Of a stretch of 64,000 nt of DNA, positions 1 to 8,635 are shown piece after piece. A program made the position numbers and the translations under genes. The DNA is from JACCTU01 sp963788055 (GTDB lineage Bacteria; Actinomycetota; Thermoleophilia; Gaiellales; Gaiellaceae): positions 124,001 through 188,000 of the forward strand of contig CAWBFA010000002.1 in assembly GCA_963788055.1 (NCBI GenBank), written 5' to 3'. The notes beneath the pieces are model-generated. The model was not told where the DNA came from. It did no database searches and saw only the letters and a program-made list of their open reading frames with translations. The first letter of the stretch is position 1. Each line of letters opens with the position of its first letter.

Positions 1-1031
1 AGCCCGGGATGCGGCTGGGCGAGGCGCTCGCGATGTGCCCGCGGCTCGTGCTCGTCGAGGAAGACCCTTCCGCGGCCGAGCAGGCTTGGGAGGGGATCCT
101 GCTCCGGCTCGAGGACTCGGGGTTCTCGGTCGAGTCGGCCGAGCCCGGGTGCGCGTACTTCGAGACGCGGGGGGTCGAGCGGCTCTACGGGGGGCTCGAG
201 GAGGCGCTGAAGCGGGCGCTCGCGTCCGCCGGCTCCGGGTGGGACGCACGAATCGGCGCGGCCGAGCGGCGTTTCGCCGCCCTCGCCGCAGCGAACGTCG
301 CCCGCGCAGGGCAGGCGCTCGTCGTCTCCGACGAGCAGATGCCGGATTTCCTGGCGCCGTTGCCGCTGTCGCTGTTGCCGCTCGATGCGCGCCGCCAGCT
401 CGAGCTTCGCGAGCTCGGGGTCAAACGATTGGGTGAGCTTGCCGGGCTCCCCAGAGCTGCCGTAGCTGAACGACTGGGGCCGGACGGCCGGCGTGCCTGG
501 AGCCTGGCGAGAGGGGGCGCGGTGGGTCGGGTGCTGGGGCGGCGCCCGCCCGCCGAGCTCTACGAGGAGCTCGAGTTCCCGGAAGCGGTCGGGAACGAGC
601 TCACCCTGCGGCGCGCGTTCGGCGCGCTGCTCGACCGGCTGCTCGAGCGGAAGGAGCGCGATGGACGGTTCGTGCGCAAGGCCGCGGTCTCGGCGCGGCT
701 CGTGGGCGGAGGCTCGTGGCGGCGGACGGTCACGATGCGAGACCCGACGGCCGAGCGCGACCGCCTGCGCCACGCCCTCGGGCCGAAGCTCGCCGAGCTG
801 CCGGCGCCGGTCGTCTCGCTCCGGCTCGAGCTCGTCGAGCTGAGCGAGTCCCACGGGCAGCAGCTGGAGCTCGTGCAAACCGCGGGAGCGGAGCTACAGA
901 GCAGGTTGAGCGAGGGCCTGCGTCAGGTGCGTGCGAGCACCGGCTCGGGCTCGGTTGCGTCGGTGGTGGAAGTGGCGCCGTGGTCGCGGATCCCGGAAGC
1001 CCGGGCGCTGTTCATACCTCGCGACGACTGA
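1..1031 (+). CDS. imuB: ImuB-like Y-family polymerase homologue, 5'-truncated
   Basis: This is the C-terminal part of an ImuB-type protein, the non-catalytic Y-family partner of the DnaE2 mutasome, which bridges the beta clamp and DnaE2 during damage-induced mutagenesis. The reading frame is open to the first base, and the Gly-Met-Arg-Leu-Gly-Glu-Ala stretch at the edge lies inside the palm/fingers in this family, so the true start is upstream of the window. Where an active Y-family polymerase has a Ser-x-Asp-Glu pair, this protein reads EPGCAYFET before RGVERLYGG, in line with a dead polymerase core. The little-finger region follows. dnaE2 lies 1.1 kb downstream. The family call is firm; the non-catalytic role is inferred from the residues. 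Confidence 0.88.
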   Translation, partial: PGMRLGEALAMCPRLVLVEEDPSAAEQAWEGILLRLEDSGFSVESAEPGCAYFETRGVERLYGGLEEALKRALASAGSGWDARIGAAERRFAALAAANVARAGQALVVSDEQMPDFLAPLPLSLLPLDARRQLELRELGVKRLGELAGLPRAAVAERLGPDGRRAWSLARGGAVGRVLGRRPPAELYEELEFPEAVGNELTLRRAFGALLDRLLERKERDGRFVRKAAVSARLVGGGSWRRTVTMRDPTAERDRLRHALGPKLAELPAPVVSLRLELVELSESHGQQLELVQTAGAELQSRLSEGLRQVRASTGSGSVASVVEVAPWSRIPEARALFIPRDD

Positions 1032-1258
1032 ACGAGCCGCAATCGGCGCTCGTCGAGGCACGATTCGACGGGACGCCGCGGCTCGTGAACCGTCAAGGGG
1101 TTGCACTCGTCCGCGAGGAGTGGCGCGTGGTCGACCGGTGGTGGACCGAGGAGCCCGTTCAGCGGCGCTACTTCGAGCTCGTGCTCGAGTCGGGGCAGAA
1201 CGTCGTCGTGTTCCGCGACGAGGAGCGGGGCGGATGGTTCAGCCAGCGAGGGGCTTAA
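1028..1258 (+). CDS. small DUF6504-like protein of the imuB-dnaE2 locus
   Basis: A protein of about 76 residues with a Trp-rich core (REEWRVVDRWW, then RRYFELVLESG) that resembles the DUF6504 family, commonly found between imuB and dnaE2 in actinobacteria. Its molecular role is unknown; a link to the mutasome is inferred from position. The start is uncertain. No ATG or TTG fits: the choice here is a CTG at 1028 overlapping the imuB stop as CTGA, which suggests coupled translation. A GTG at 980, inside imuB, is the alternative. The stop codon overlaps the stop of a tiny opposing frame. Confidence 0.7.
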   Translation: MNEPQSALVEARFDGTPRLVNRQGVALVREEWRVVDRWWTEEPVQRRYFELVLESGQNVVVFRDEERGGWFSQRGA

Positions 1259-1329
1259 CCAGGAACGGCGAAGGCGAGCGCGGTCGCGACCACGAACAGG
1301 GTCGCCATGATCGTTGCGAGCAGGGCCAT
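1255..1329 (-). CDS. 24-residue hydrophobic small protein candidate
   Basis: A short frame that begins MALLATIMATLFVV and is almost entirely hydrophobic, so it would form a single membrane helix. It has an unusually good Shine-Dalgarno sequence (AAGAGGAG, 5-6 bases before the ATG), and it starts 36 bases after the stop of the bicupin gene on the same strand, so it could be co-transcribed. I recognise no family. The strong ribosome binding site is the main support; no conservation evidence is available here. Confidence 0.4.
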   Translation of the reverse strand: MALLATIMATLFVVATALAFAVPG

Positions 1330-1365
1330 CGGTGCTCCTCTTTCGTTGGGAACGTCGTCAGCCCT

Positions 1366-2157
1366 TCAACGCAGAATGCGCTCGGCGAGATTCGGTTCCT
1401 CCGCTTCGTAGACGTCGAAGGACTCGAGAAAGCGAGCTCCGTGCTCTCCGGCGTGCGAGCGTCGGAGGTACTCGTCGAAGCGCAGCCCCGGCGCATGCAG
1501 GTTGAGGAAACGGACCCGCTCCTCGCCGGCGTTTCGGAACGTGTGCACGACACCGGGAGGTGCCGCGACGAAGGCGCCCTGCTCGGCGAGCTGCCGCTCG
1601 CCGTCGAGGTCGAACTCCAGCGCGCCGTTCAGGACGTAGAAGGCGTCCACGTGCTGCCTGTGCAGGTGGGCGCTCGGCCCGACCCAGCCCGGCCCGATGT
1701 CGAACTCGAACAGGCAGAGCTCGGGGAGCGCCGCCTTGCTCCGGATCGTGTGGTTCTCGCCTTCGAACGCCTCGCCTTCTCCCGGGAGCACAACGAGCGG
1801 GTCGCCGCTCGCGTCGGGCGGAGGATCGAAGCTGTCGATCTCCTCGTCGTCGGTGCTCCCGCGCAGCCGGTTCGTCCACGCTTTGCCCGGCGCGTGGATG
1901 TTCACGTAGCGCGCTCCCTTCGAGACGAACCAGTGGACGACGCCGGCGGGGGCGAGGCCGAAGCCTCCCGGAGGAAGCGGTGCATCCGCGAACGTGAACT
2001 CGTCCGCCAGCACGTAGAACCCGTCGGAGTGTGCACGGTGGATGTGGGGGGTCGTCGAATGGTCCCCCTCGCGCTCCGCCACGGTCACGTGGTCGCCGAG
2101 CGCCTTGACCCCTTCGCCGGCAGGTAGGACGACCGGTTGTCCTACGTCGAGCTCCAC
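1366..2157 (-). CDS. bicupin-domain protein
   Basis: Two cupin barrels in tandem. The first (about residues 15-95) has HIHRAHSDGFYVL and the second (about 130-225) has HLHRQHVDAFYVL, both with the His-x-His...Glu/Asp type metal ligand pattern, followed by PPGVVHTF and PAGVVHWF strands. The substrate is unknown; bicupins include quercetinase-like dioxygenases and isomerases. I chose GTG 2157 because a -10 hexamer (TAGGCT on the minus strand) ends 8 bases before it. ATG 2163 in the same frame is the alternative. Its 5' end overlaps the 5' end of divergent dnaE2 by about 20 bases. Confidence 0.75.
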   Translation of the reverse strand: MELDVGQPVVLPAGEGVKALGDHVTVAEREGDHSTTPHIHRAHSDGFYVLADEFTFADAPLPPGGFGLAPAGVVHWFVSKGARYVNIHAPGKAWTNRLRGSTDDEEIDSFDPPPDASGDPLVVLPGEGEAFEGENHTIRSKAALPELCLFEFDIGPGWVGPSAHLHRQHVDAFYVLNGALEFDLDGERQLAEQGAFVAAPPGVVHTFRNAGEERVRFLNLHAPGLRFDEYLRRSHAGEHGARFLESFDVYEAEEPNLAERILR

Positions 2158-5100
2158 GCGCATTCAGCCTATTCCTTCCTGGACGGTGCGTCGCTGCCCG
2201 AAGAGCTCGCGCTGCGCGCGGCCGAGCTCGGCTACGAGGCGCTCGCGCTTACCGACCACGACGGGGTCTACGGCTCGCTCGAGTTCGCGCACGCGGCGAA
2301 GTCGTTCGGCGTGCGCGCGATCACCGGAGCGGAGGTGACCCTGGTCGGCGGTGCGCACGTCACCTTGCTCGTCGAGGATGCGCGCGGCTACGCGAACCTC
2401 TGCCGGCTGCTGACCGCAGCGCATGCGGGAACGAGACCGAAGCCCGAGGACCCGCCGCTCGACCCCGCGCTCCCGGTCGAGCTTCTGCTCGAGCTGAACG
2501 ACGGGCTCGTCTGCCTCTCCGGCTGTGCGCGACACGGGCTCGGCGTGCGCGACCCCAACACTACGGCGGCGGTCGCCGGGGCGTTCCGCGAGCGCTTCTT
2601 CGTCGAGCTGCAGCGGCCTTACGAGCGCGGCGACGTGCGCCGGAATGCCGCACTCCGAGACCTTGCCGAGACGCTGGGCGTGCAAACGGTCGCGACCGGG
2701 GACACGCACGCACACCATCCCCGTCGCACACAGCTGCAGGACGTGCTCGTCGCGATCCGCGAGTGCACGTCGCTCGACGGCTCGGAGTCCGAGCGGCGTG
2801 GCAACCACGAGTCGGTGCTGCTCGCTTCCGACGACGTGCTCGAGCGTTTTCCCGACGATCGCGACGCGGTCGAGCGCGCGGGCGAGCTCGCCGACCGGCT
2901 TCGCTTCGACCTCACCGCCGACCTCGGCTACAGCTACCCCGACTTCGCCGACGGCGAGCCTGCGAGCGTCAAGCTCAGGCGCGTATGCGATCGCGCGTTC
3001 GCGGAGCGCTACTCCAAGCTCAACGGGCACAAGAAGCGGGCACGCGCCAGGCTCGACGAAGAGCTGGAGTTGATCGGCCGGCTCGGACTCGACGGCTTCT
3101 TCCTGCTCCATCACGAGGTGCTCGAGCTGGCCGCCGACTGCGCGCGCGAGGTGCGCGGCGACGACGCGCCGCGGCATGTGCTGCCGCCTGGACGCGGGCG
3201 CGGCTCGTCGGTCGGCTCGATCGTCTGCTACCTCACCGGGCTCTCGCACGTCGACCCGGTCACAGCCGGGCTCTCGCTCGGCCGCTTCCTCAACGACGAG
3301 ATGCGCGGCGTGCCCGACATCGACCTCGACTTCCCGCGCGACATCCGCGAGAAGCTGATCGTCCGCGTCACCGAGCGCTACGGCCGCGAGCACGCCGCGC
3401 TCGTCGCGTCCTTCGCGACGTACCGCTCGCGCGGCGCGATTCGCGATGTGGGGAAGGCGCTCGGCCTTCCACATGCCGAGCTCGAGCGGCTCGCGAAGAT
3501 CACCGAGGGCTGGAACGCGAAGAAGGTCGCGCAGGACCTCGCGACGCTTCCCGACGCGAAGCGGAAGCTCCTCTCGCCGCGCTGGCGGGCGTTCGTCGAG
3601 TGCTGCGCGGAGATCGCAGGCCACCCGCGCCACATCTCACAGCACCCGGGCGGGATGATCATCTCGTCGCGCCCGCTCGTCGAGCTCGTGCCGGTGCAGC
3701 CCGCGGCGATGGTCGGGCGTCAGCTCTGCCAGTGGGACAAGGACTCTTGCTCCGACGCGGGCTTCATGAAGATCGACCTGCTCGGGCTCGGGATGCTCTC
3801 CGCGGTCGAGGAGTGCGTGAGCGAGGTCGCACGGGTGCGCGGCGAGTCGATCGATCTCTCCCGGATCTCACTCGAAGACCCCGCCGTCTACGACGACATC
3901 CAGTCCGCGGACACGGTCGGCACGTTCCAGATCGAGAGCCGCGCGCAGATGCAGAGCCTCCTCCGCACGAGGCCCGAGAACCTGGACGACCTGACGGTGC
4001 AGGTCGCTCTGGTGCGTCCCGGCCCGATCCAGGGGAAGGCGGTGCACCCGTACGTCAAGAACCGCGAGCTCCTGCGCGCCGATCCGACGCACAAGCCGAC
4101 GTTCGACCATCCGCTGCTCGAAGAGCCGCTCGGCGAGACTTACGGCGCGATCGTCTTCCAGGATCAGGTGCTGCACGTCGCGATGGCGCTCGCCGGCTTC
4201 AGCGTGGGGGAGGCGGAAGGCCTGCGCCGCGCGATGAGCCGCAAACGCTCGCAGGAAGCGCTCGAGGCGTTTCGCGCGCGCTTCGTCGAGGGCGCGCTCG
4301 CAAAGGGCGTCGACCGGGAAACCGCCGACAACGTCTACGACAAGCTGACCGGCTTCTCCGGGTTCGGCTTTCCGAAGTCGCACGCCGCGGCGTTCGCGCT
4401 GCTCGCCTACCAGTCGGCGTGGCTGCGCCACTACTACCCGACCGAGTTTCTGTGCTCGCTCCTGAACGCACAGCCGATGGGCTTCTACCCGCCGTCGACG
4501 TTGGTCCGGGATGCGCAGAGAAAAGGTGTCGAGGTGCGGCCGCCCGACGTGAACCGCTCGCGCGCGTCGTGTTCCAACGAGGACGGCGCCGTACGGATGG
4601 GGATCGAGTACGTTGCGCACGTCGGCGAGGACGACGCGCGCGCGCTCGTCGAGGACCGCGAGCGGCACGGGGTGTTCCGCGACGTGCGCGAGCTCGCGCA
4701 GCGGACCGAGCTCGGCCGCGACGAGCTCGAGGCACTCGTCCAGTCAGGCGCGTGCGACTGCCTGGGGGAGAGCCGCCACGCGCTGCTCTGGGAGCTCGGA
4801 CTCGTCCCACGCGCACAGACCGTCCCCGGCTCGGGCGGCGAGGAGCAGCAGCTCGCGCTTCCGCTCGATCCGACGGTCGAGACACCGGAGCTCGCAACGC
4901 AGACACGCTGGGAGCGGATGCTCGCCGACTACCGCCTGACAAGCGTCTCCGTCGGCGTCCACCCGCTCGAGCTGCTCCGCACGCATCTGCCCGACGGAAC
5001 GCTCTCCTCCCGCGAGCTGCGCGAGCAGCCGCATCGCACGCGGGTCGCTGTCGCCGGCATGGCGATCGCGAGGCAGCGACCTTCGACCGCGAAGGGAATC

Positions 5101-5352
5101 GTCTTCATGCTGCTCGAGGACGAGTTCGGCCAGGTGAACCTGATCGTGCCGCCGCAGGTGTACGACCGACACCGCGCGATCGTGCGCGGTGAGCCGCTGA
5201 TCCGCGCCGAAGGACGCTTCGAGAAGATCGGCCGGAACCAGAACGTGCTCGTCGACCGCCTCGAGACCCTCGGCCCGCTCGCACGGCGCGTGTCCGGGGA
5301 GCACGCCGTCAACGACGACCTCCCGGACGCACACCACTTCGGGCATCGCTGA
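2137..5352 (+). CDS. dnaE2: error-prone DNA polymerase III alpha subunit DnaE2
   Basis: A DnaE2-type C-family polymerase of 1071 residues, the catalytic subunit of the ImuB-dependent mutasome used for damage tolerance and SOS-type mutagenesis. It opens with a PHP domain (YVELHAHSAYSFLDGAS) and carries the palm motif PDIDLDF at about residues 393-399, the FGFPKSHAAAFALLAYQ region of the fingers, and a C-terminal OB-fold segment. The length fits DnaE2 rather than replicative DnaE1. The TTG start at 2137 puts the PHP motif at the extreme N-terminus as in homologues, and a -10-like TAGGAC ends 6 bases before it, so the transcript is probably leaderless. I see no obvious LexA box. Confidence 0.93.
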   Translation: MSYVELHAHSAYSFLDGASLPEELALRAAELGYEALALTDHDGVYGSLEFAHAAKSFGVRAITGAEVTLVGGAHVTLLVEDARGYANLCRLLTAAHAGTRPKPEDPPLDPALPVELLLELNDGLVCLSGCARHGLGVRDPNTTAAVAGAFRERFFVELQRPYERGDVRRNAALRDLAETLGVQTVATGDTHAHHPRRTQLQDVLVAIRECTSLDGSESERRGNHESVLLASDDVLERFPDDRDAVERAGELADRLRFDLTADLGYSYPDFADGEPASVKLRRVCDRAFAERYSKLNGHKKRARARLDEELELIGRLGLDGFFLLHHEVLELAADCAREVRGDDAPRHVLPPGRGRGSSVGSIVCYLTGLSHVDPVTAGLSLGRFLNDEMRGVPDIDLDFPRDIREKLIVRVTERYGREHAALVASFATYRSRGAIRDVGKALGLPHAELERLAKITEGWNAKKVAQDLATLPDAKRKLLSPRWRAFVECCAEIAGHPRHISQHPGGMIISSRPLVELVPVQPAAMVGRQLCQWDKDSCSDAGFMKIDLLGLGMLSAVEECVSEVARVRGESIDLSRISLEDPAVYDDIQSADTVGTFQIESRAQMQSLLRTRPENLDDLTVQVALVRPGPIQGKAVHPYVKNRELLRADPTHKPTFDHPLLEEPLGETYGAIVFQDQVLHVAMALAGFSVGEAEGLRRAMSRKRSQEALEAFRARFVEGALAKGVDRETADNVYDKLTGFSGFGFPKSHAAAFALLAYQSAWLRHYYPTEFLCSLLNAQPMGFYPPSTLVRDAQRKGVEVRPPDVNRSRASCSNEDGAVRMGIEYVAHVGEDDARALVEDRERHGVFRDVRELAQRTELGRDELEALVQSGACDCLGESRHALLWELGLVPRAQTVPGSGGEEQQLALPLDPTVETPELATQTRWERMLADYRLTSVSVGVHPLELLRTHLPDGTLSSRELREQPHRTRVAVAGMAIARQRPSTAKGIVFMLLEDEFGQVNLIVPPQVYDRHRAIVRGEPLIRAEGRFEKIGRNQNVLVDRLETLGPLARRVSGEHAVNDDLPDAHHFGHR

Positions 5353-5386
5353 ACGGGCGCTGTGCCGCCGGGGCGGCCAATCCGTT

Positions 5387-5710
5387 CTAGTCCTCGCCCT
5401 CTTCGTCGTCGAGCTCGAGCGCGAACTGCGGGAAGCGGCGCAGGACGGCGAAGTCGAACGCGCCGATGTACTCCTGGGCCGCCTTGTCGTCGAGCGTCTC
5501 AGCGTACGTGTCGCGCAGTTCGACGAGCGTCTCGCTACCCTCGGACAGGAGCTCTTGAAGGTCGCCGAAGCGCTCCTCCGCTTCACCGCGCCCAGCCCGG
5601 CGGTACTCGTCCTCCGCATCCTCGAGGCGCTCGAAGAGCTCGGCGTTGTCCTGTTCGAAGAGGTCGAGCTGGCGGTCGATCAGCTCGCCGAAACGGCGGC
5701 GGAAGATCAC
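5387..5710 (-). CDS. acidic helical protein of unknown function
   Basis: About 107 residues, predicted all-helical and rich in Glu, Asp and Arg. It begins with FRRRFGELIDRQLDLF and ends in an acidic DDEEGED tail. No family recognised. GTG 5710 is preferred over more upstream starts because it overlaps the stop of the upstream glycosyltransferase gene by 4 bases, indicating translational coupling; the 16 residues that an earlier start would add lie inside the glycosyltransferase and look non-native (Gly/Pro/Cys-rich). Confidence 0.65.
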   Translation of the reverse strand: MIFRRRFGELIDRQLDLFEQDNAELFERLEDAEDEYRRAGRGEAEERFGDLQELLSEGSETLVELRDTYAETLDDKAAQEYIGAFDFAVLRRFPQFALELDDEEGED

Positions 5711-6741
5711 GTGAGCTCCCGGTAGAGCTCCAGGTGGGCCTGTGCAGAGGCTGCCCACGTCAGCTCCTCCCGCGCGCGTCGGGCGCCCTCACGCGCCGCG
5801 GCCAGTGCCTGTGGATCGTCCAGGAGCTCGCGCGCGGCCTCCGTCATCGCGTCGAGATCACCGGCCGGGACGACGCGGCCGGCACCGAAGCGCCGCACGG
5901 GCTCGGCGATCCCGCCGACGTCGTAGCAAACCGCCGGCACGCCGGCCCCGAGCGCCTGCATGAGCGCCGCGCTCTGGTCGAGCTCCGGACGGTACGGAAA
6001 GAGCGCGATCGTCCCCTCGCCGAGCGCCCGGTCGAGCTCGGACTGCGGCAGGTAGCCGAGCCGCCACTCGACGCGGTCGCCGATCGCGTCGACAGGCTCG
6101 CTCGGATCGCCGGCGACGAGCAGGCGCGCGTCCTCGATCCGACGAACGACCTCGAGGGCATCCGGGAGCCCCTTGTACGGCCGGATGACTCCGGCGAACA
6201 GCAGCGTGCGTCCATCGTCGCGTCGCGCGACGTTCGCCGGCGTGATCGGCAGCGGGATCACGCGCGCGTCGATGCCGAGCTCGGCGAGCCGCTCCCGGCC
6301 GCGTTCGCTGTGCACGACGACGCGATCGAAGCGATGCAACACCCGTCGCCAGAGGTCGAGCTTCGACGCGGTGCGGCGCGGGAGGAGATCGTGCGCCGTG
6401 AAGACAGACGGCGCGTGCAGACGAAGCAGCCGCTGGTCGAGCTGCGGTGCCGAGAGCCACTGGACGTGGACGAGGTCGGCCGGGCGGCGTCTGAGCGCAA
6501 GCATCCCAAGCGGGTGCTCGAGCGCCTTCACCGGAACGCGGAGCCGCGAACGGCGAAAGGCGCGCGAGCTGAGCGGGTAGAAGAGCTCGTTCCGCCGGTA
6601 GCCCGTCGGCGCCGGAAGCTCGGCAAAACGGAAGCGCGAGGTGACGAGCTCGACGTCGGCGCCGGCAGCGGCGAGCGCCGTCGCGAGGTCGTGGTCGTAG
6701 TACGGCGTATACGCCGGCGGGTCGGCGAGGACGACGCGCAC
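5707..6741 (-). CDS. GT4-family glycosyltransferase
   Basis: A 344-residue GT-B fold glycosyltransferase resembling family GT4. The N-terminal Rossmann half starts VRVVLADPPAYTP. The donor-binding half has LLFAGVIRPYKGLPDALEVV and FPYRPELDQSAALMQALGAGVPAV, the usual nucleotide-sugar binding segment, then a C-terminal crossover helix. Acceptor and sugar are unknown. GTG 6741 was chosen because the Rossmann start fits and a -10 (TAGCGT, minus strand) ends 7 bases upstream; the reading frame stays open far upstream into the divergent gene, but that part is not protein-like. It is the first gene of a two-gene unit with the acidic helical protein. Confidence 0.85.
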   Translation of the reverse strand: MRVVLADPPAYTPYYDHDLATALAAAGADVELVTSRFRFAELPAPTGYRRNELFYPLSSRAFRRSRLRVPVKALEHPLGMLALRRRPADLVHVQWLSAPQLDQRLLRLHAPSVFTAHDLLPRRTASKLDLWRRVLHRFDRVVVHSERGRERLAELGIDARVIPLPITPANVARRDDGRTLLFAGVIRPYKGLPDALEVVRRIEDARLLVAGDPSEPVDAIGDRVEWRLGYLPQSELDRALGEGTIALFPYRPELDQSAALMQALGAGVPAVCYDVGGIAEPVRRFGAGRVVPAGDLDAMTEAARELLDDPQALAAAREGARRAREELTWAASAQAHLELYRELT

Positions 6742-6747
6742 GCCGAA

Positions 6748-6754
6748 TACGCTA
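6748..6754. promoter_or_regulatory. bidirectional -10 element (TACGCTA / TAGCGTA)
   Basis: The 18 bases between two divergent start codons contain TACGCTA. Read on the plus strand, TACGCT ends 6 bases before the GTG at 6760. Read on the minus strand, TAGCGT ends 7 bases before the GTG at 6741. One symmetrical element could therefore serve as the -10 for both genes and yield leaderless mRNAs each way. Confidence 0.5.
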
Positions 6755-6759
6755 GCCGC

Positions 6760-7557
6760 GTGCTCATCAGGAGCTGGAACCTCTTCCACGGGCGCACGTT
6801 CCCGTCGGGCAGAAAGCGCTACTTCGAGCGGATGGTCAGGCTCATCTGCGAGGACGGCCCCGCGATCGTCGCGCTGCAGGAGCTCGCCGCCGCCACGCTC
6901 CCGCGACTCGAGGCCTGGTCGGGGTGTGCCGCGTACGGCGACGTCGCCGCACCGGCGAGGCTTCCGCGCGGCCTCGGCACCATCCTGACCGACCTCGACC
7001 CGACGCGGCTTCGCTCCGCCGTCGAGGGACAGGCGAACGCGATCCTGGTTGCGCGTGGCCTCGAGGTGACCGACCACCGGTCGATCGTCCTCAACCCGCG
7101 CGGCTTCCGGAAGCGGAACGTCGAGGAGCTCGGCCTCGGCCTCGTCGCGCGATTCGCGTGGGCGCGCGAGCGTCGGATTTGCCAGGCGGTACGCATCCGC
7201 CTCGAGGACGGGCGGACCGTGGTGGTCGGAAACCTGCATGCGACGAGCTTTCGGGACGACAAGCGCCTGGCCGACGCCGAGCTGCTCCGCGCTGCGGCGT
7301 TCGTCGACGGACTCGCCGAGCCGGGAGAGCCGGTGGTGCTGGCGGGCGACTTCAACGTCACCGTCGTGTCGTCGCCGACTCTGCGTGCGCTCTGCACTTC
7401 GGAGTGGGGGTTCTCGTCGGCAGGACCTGGTGTGGACCACGTCCTGGTCCGCGGACTGATACCGGAGGGGCCCGAGCGTCACTGGCCCGAAGACCTTCGA
7501 CGGCACGGAGACGTCCTCTTGTCCGATCATGCACCCGTGGAGCTGGAGGTCCGATGA
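6760..7557 (+). CDS. endonuclease/exonuclease/phosphatase-family protein
   Basis: A 265-residue member of the metal-dependent EEP fold. Visible motifs in order are IRSWNLFHGR (Asn metal ligand), VALQEL (catalytic Glu), VVGNLHATSF, VVLAGDFNV (Asp/Asn) and the C-terminal LSDHAPVELEV (Asp-His pair). All catalytic positions look intact, so it should hydrolyse phosphoesters. The substrate (nucleic acid, lipid or sugar phosphate) cannot be told from sequence. The GTG start fits a leaderless mRNA from TACGCT at 6748. The stop overlaps the next start as ATGA. Confidence 0.82.
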   Translation: MLIRSWNLFHGRTFPSGRKRYFERMVRLICEDGPAIVALQELAAATLPRLEAWSGCAAYGDVAAPARLPRGLGTILTDLDPTRLRSAVEGQANAILVARGLEVTDHRSIVLNPRGFRKRNVEELGLGLVARFAWARERRICQAVRIRLEDGRTVVVGNLHATSFRDDKRLADAELLRAAAFVDGLAEPGEPVVLAGDFNVTVVSSPTLRALCTSEWGFSSAGPGVDHVLVRGLIPEGPERHWPEDLRRHGDVLLSDHAPVELEVR

Positions 7558-8633
7558 CGTTCGAGGAGGCGCGTGCACAGTTCCCGGTGCTCGAGCGCTA
7601 CGCGTATCTCAACGCAGGGACCTTCGGGCCGATGTCGCGCGCGGTCGCCGACGCGATCGCGGTGGAACAACTCCGTGCTCTAAAGGAGGGCCGGATCAAC
7701 CGCGAGGCATTCGCTCGGTACCTCGAGGACCGGGAGCGCGTCCGCGAGGGGTTCGCGCGCGTTCTCGGCGTACCGGTCGAGAATGTCGCGATCACGACGT
7801 CGACGTCGGAAGGCTGCAACGTCGTGCTGAACGGGCTCGACCTCGACGTCGGAGACGAAGTCGTGACGACGGACTCGGAGCACTTCGGGTTGGTCGGCCC
7901 GCTCGCGGTGAGCCCCGCCACCGTGCGGGTGGCCCGCGTCCGCGACCGGCCTGCGAACGAGGCCTTCGAGACGATCCTTGCCGAGGTCGGTCCGCGCACG
8001 AAGCTGATCGCGTCGTCGGAGATCCTCTGGATCACCGGCCATCGCATCCCCTGGCGCGAGCTCCGCGAGGAGACCGGCGTCCCGGTGCTCGTCGACGGCG
8101 CGCAGTCCGTCGGGGCGATCCCCGTCGACGCGACGGAGGCGGACTTCTACACGGTGTCGGGCCAGAAGTGGCTCTGCGGCCCCGACCTGACCGGCGCGCT
8201 GTCGGTGCACGATCCCGATTCACTGCGCCTCGCACAGCCGAGCTACCTCTCGCAGCGCGAATACGACCTCGCCGAGGCGACGTTCGAGCCGCGCGAGGGC
8301 GCCGATCGGTTCGACACCCACTTCACGCCCTTCGCGGTCATAGCCGGGCTGCTGGCGGCGTTCGAGCTGCACCCGAATTGGCGCTTCCAGCGTGGCGCCG
8401 AGGTGTCCGCGCGCTGTCGAGAGCTGCTGGCCGAGCGCGTCGACGTGCTGACCGAACCGGGGCACGCGAACCTCGTGTCGTTCCGCGACGCGAGTCCGGA
8501 AGCGACCGTCGCGCGGCTGGCCGAGCGAGGCGTCGTCGTCCGCGACCTTCCGGGCACAGGGCTCGTGCGCGTCTCGTGCGGCTGGTGGACGAGCGATGAG
8601 GATCTCGATCGGCTCGTCGCCGCGCTCTCGTAG
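7554..8633 (+). CDS. PLP-dependent class V aminotransferase-fold enzyme
   Basis: A 359-residue fold-type I PLP enzyme of the class V group (cysteine desulfurase / isopenicillin N epimerase relatives). The N-terminus has ERYAYLNAGTFGPMS. The cofactor pocket shows TTSTSEGCN, the Asp in LVDGAQSVGAIPVD, and the Schiff-base Lys in SGQKWLCGP. I see no desulfurase-type Cys loop near the C-terminus, so a desulfurase role is less likely than an aminotransferase, lyase or epimerase role. Translation is coupled to the upstream gene by an ATGA overlap. Confidence 0.82.
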   Translation: MTFEEARAQFPVLERYAYLNAGTFGPMSRAVADAIAVEQLRALKEGRINREAFARYLEDRERVREGFARVLGVPVENVAITTSTSEGCNVVLNGLDLDVGDEVVTTDSEHFGLVGPLAVSPATVRVARVRDRPANEAFETILAEVGPRTKLIASSEILWITGHRIPWRELREETGVPVLVDGAQSVGAIPVDATEADFYTVSGQKWLCGPDLTGALSVHDPDSLRLAQPSYLSQREYDLAEATFEPREGADRFDTHFTPFAVIAGLLAAFELHPNWRFQRGAEVSARCRELLAERVDVLTEPGHANLVSFRDASPEATVARLAERGVVVRDLPGTGLVRVSCGWWTSDEDLDRLVAALS

Positions 8634-8635
8634 CT

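Noticed and set aside
2763..5192. Open frame of about 809 codons on the plus strand inside dnaE2
   Set aside because: Arg/Ala/Pro-rich shadow frame caused by high GC; dnaE2 in the other frame has all polymerase motifs.
6742..7578. N-terminal extension of the glycosyltransferase frame across the divergent gene
   Set aside because: Overlaps the EEP-family enzyme whose motifs are intact; the Rossmann start and -10 place the start at 6741.
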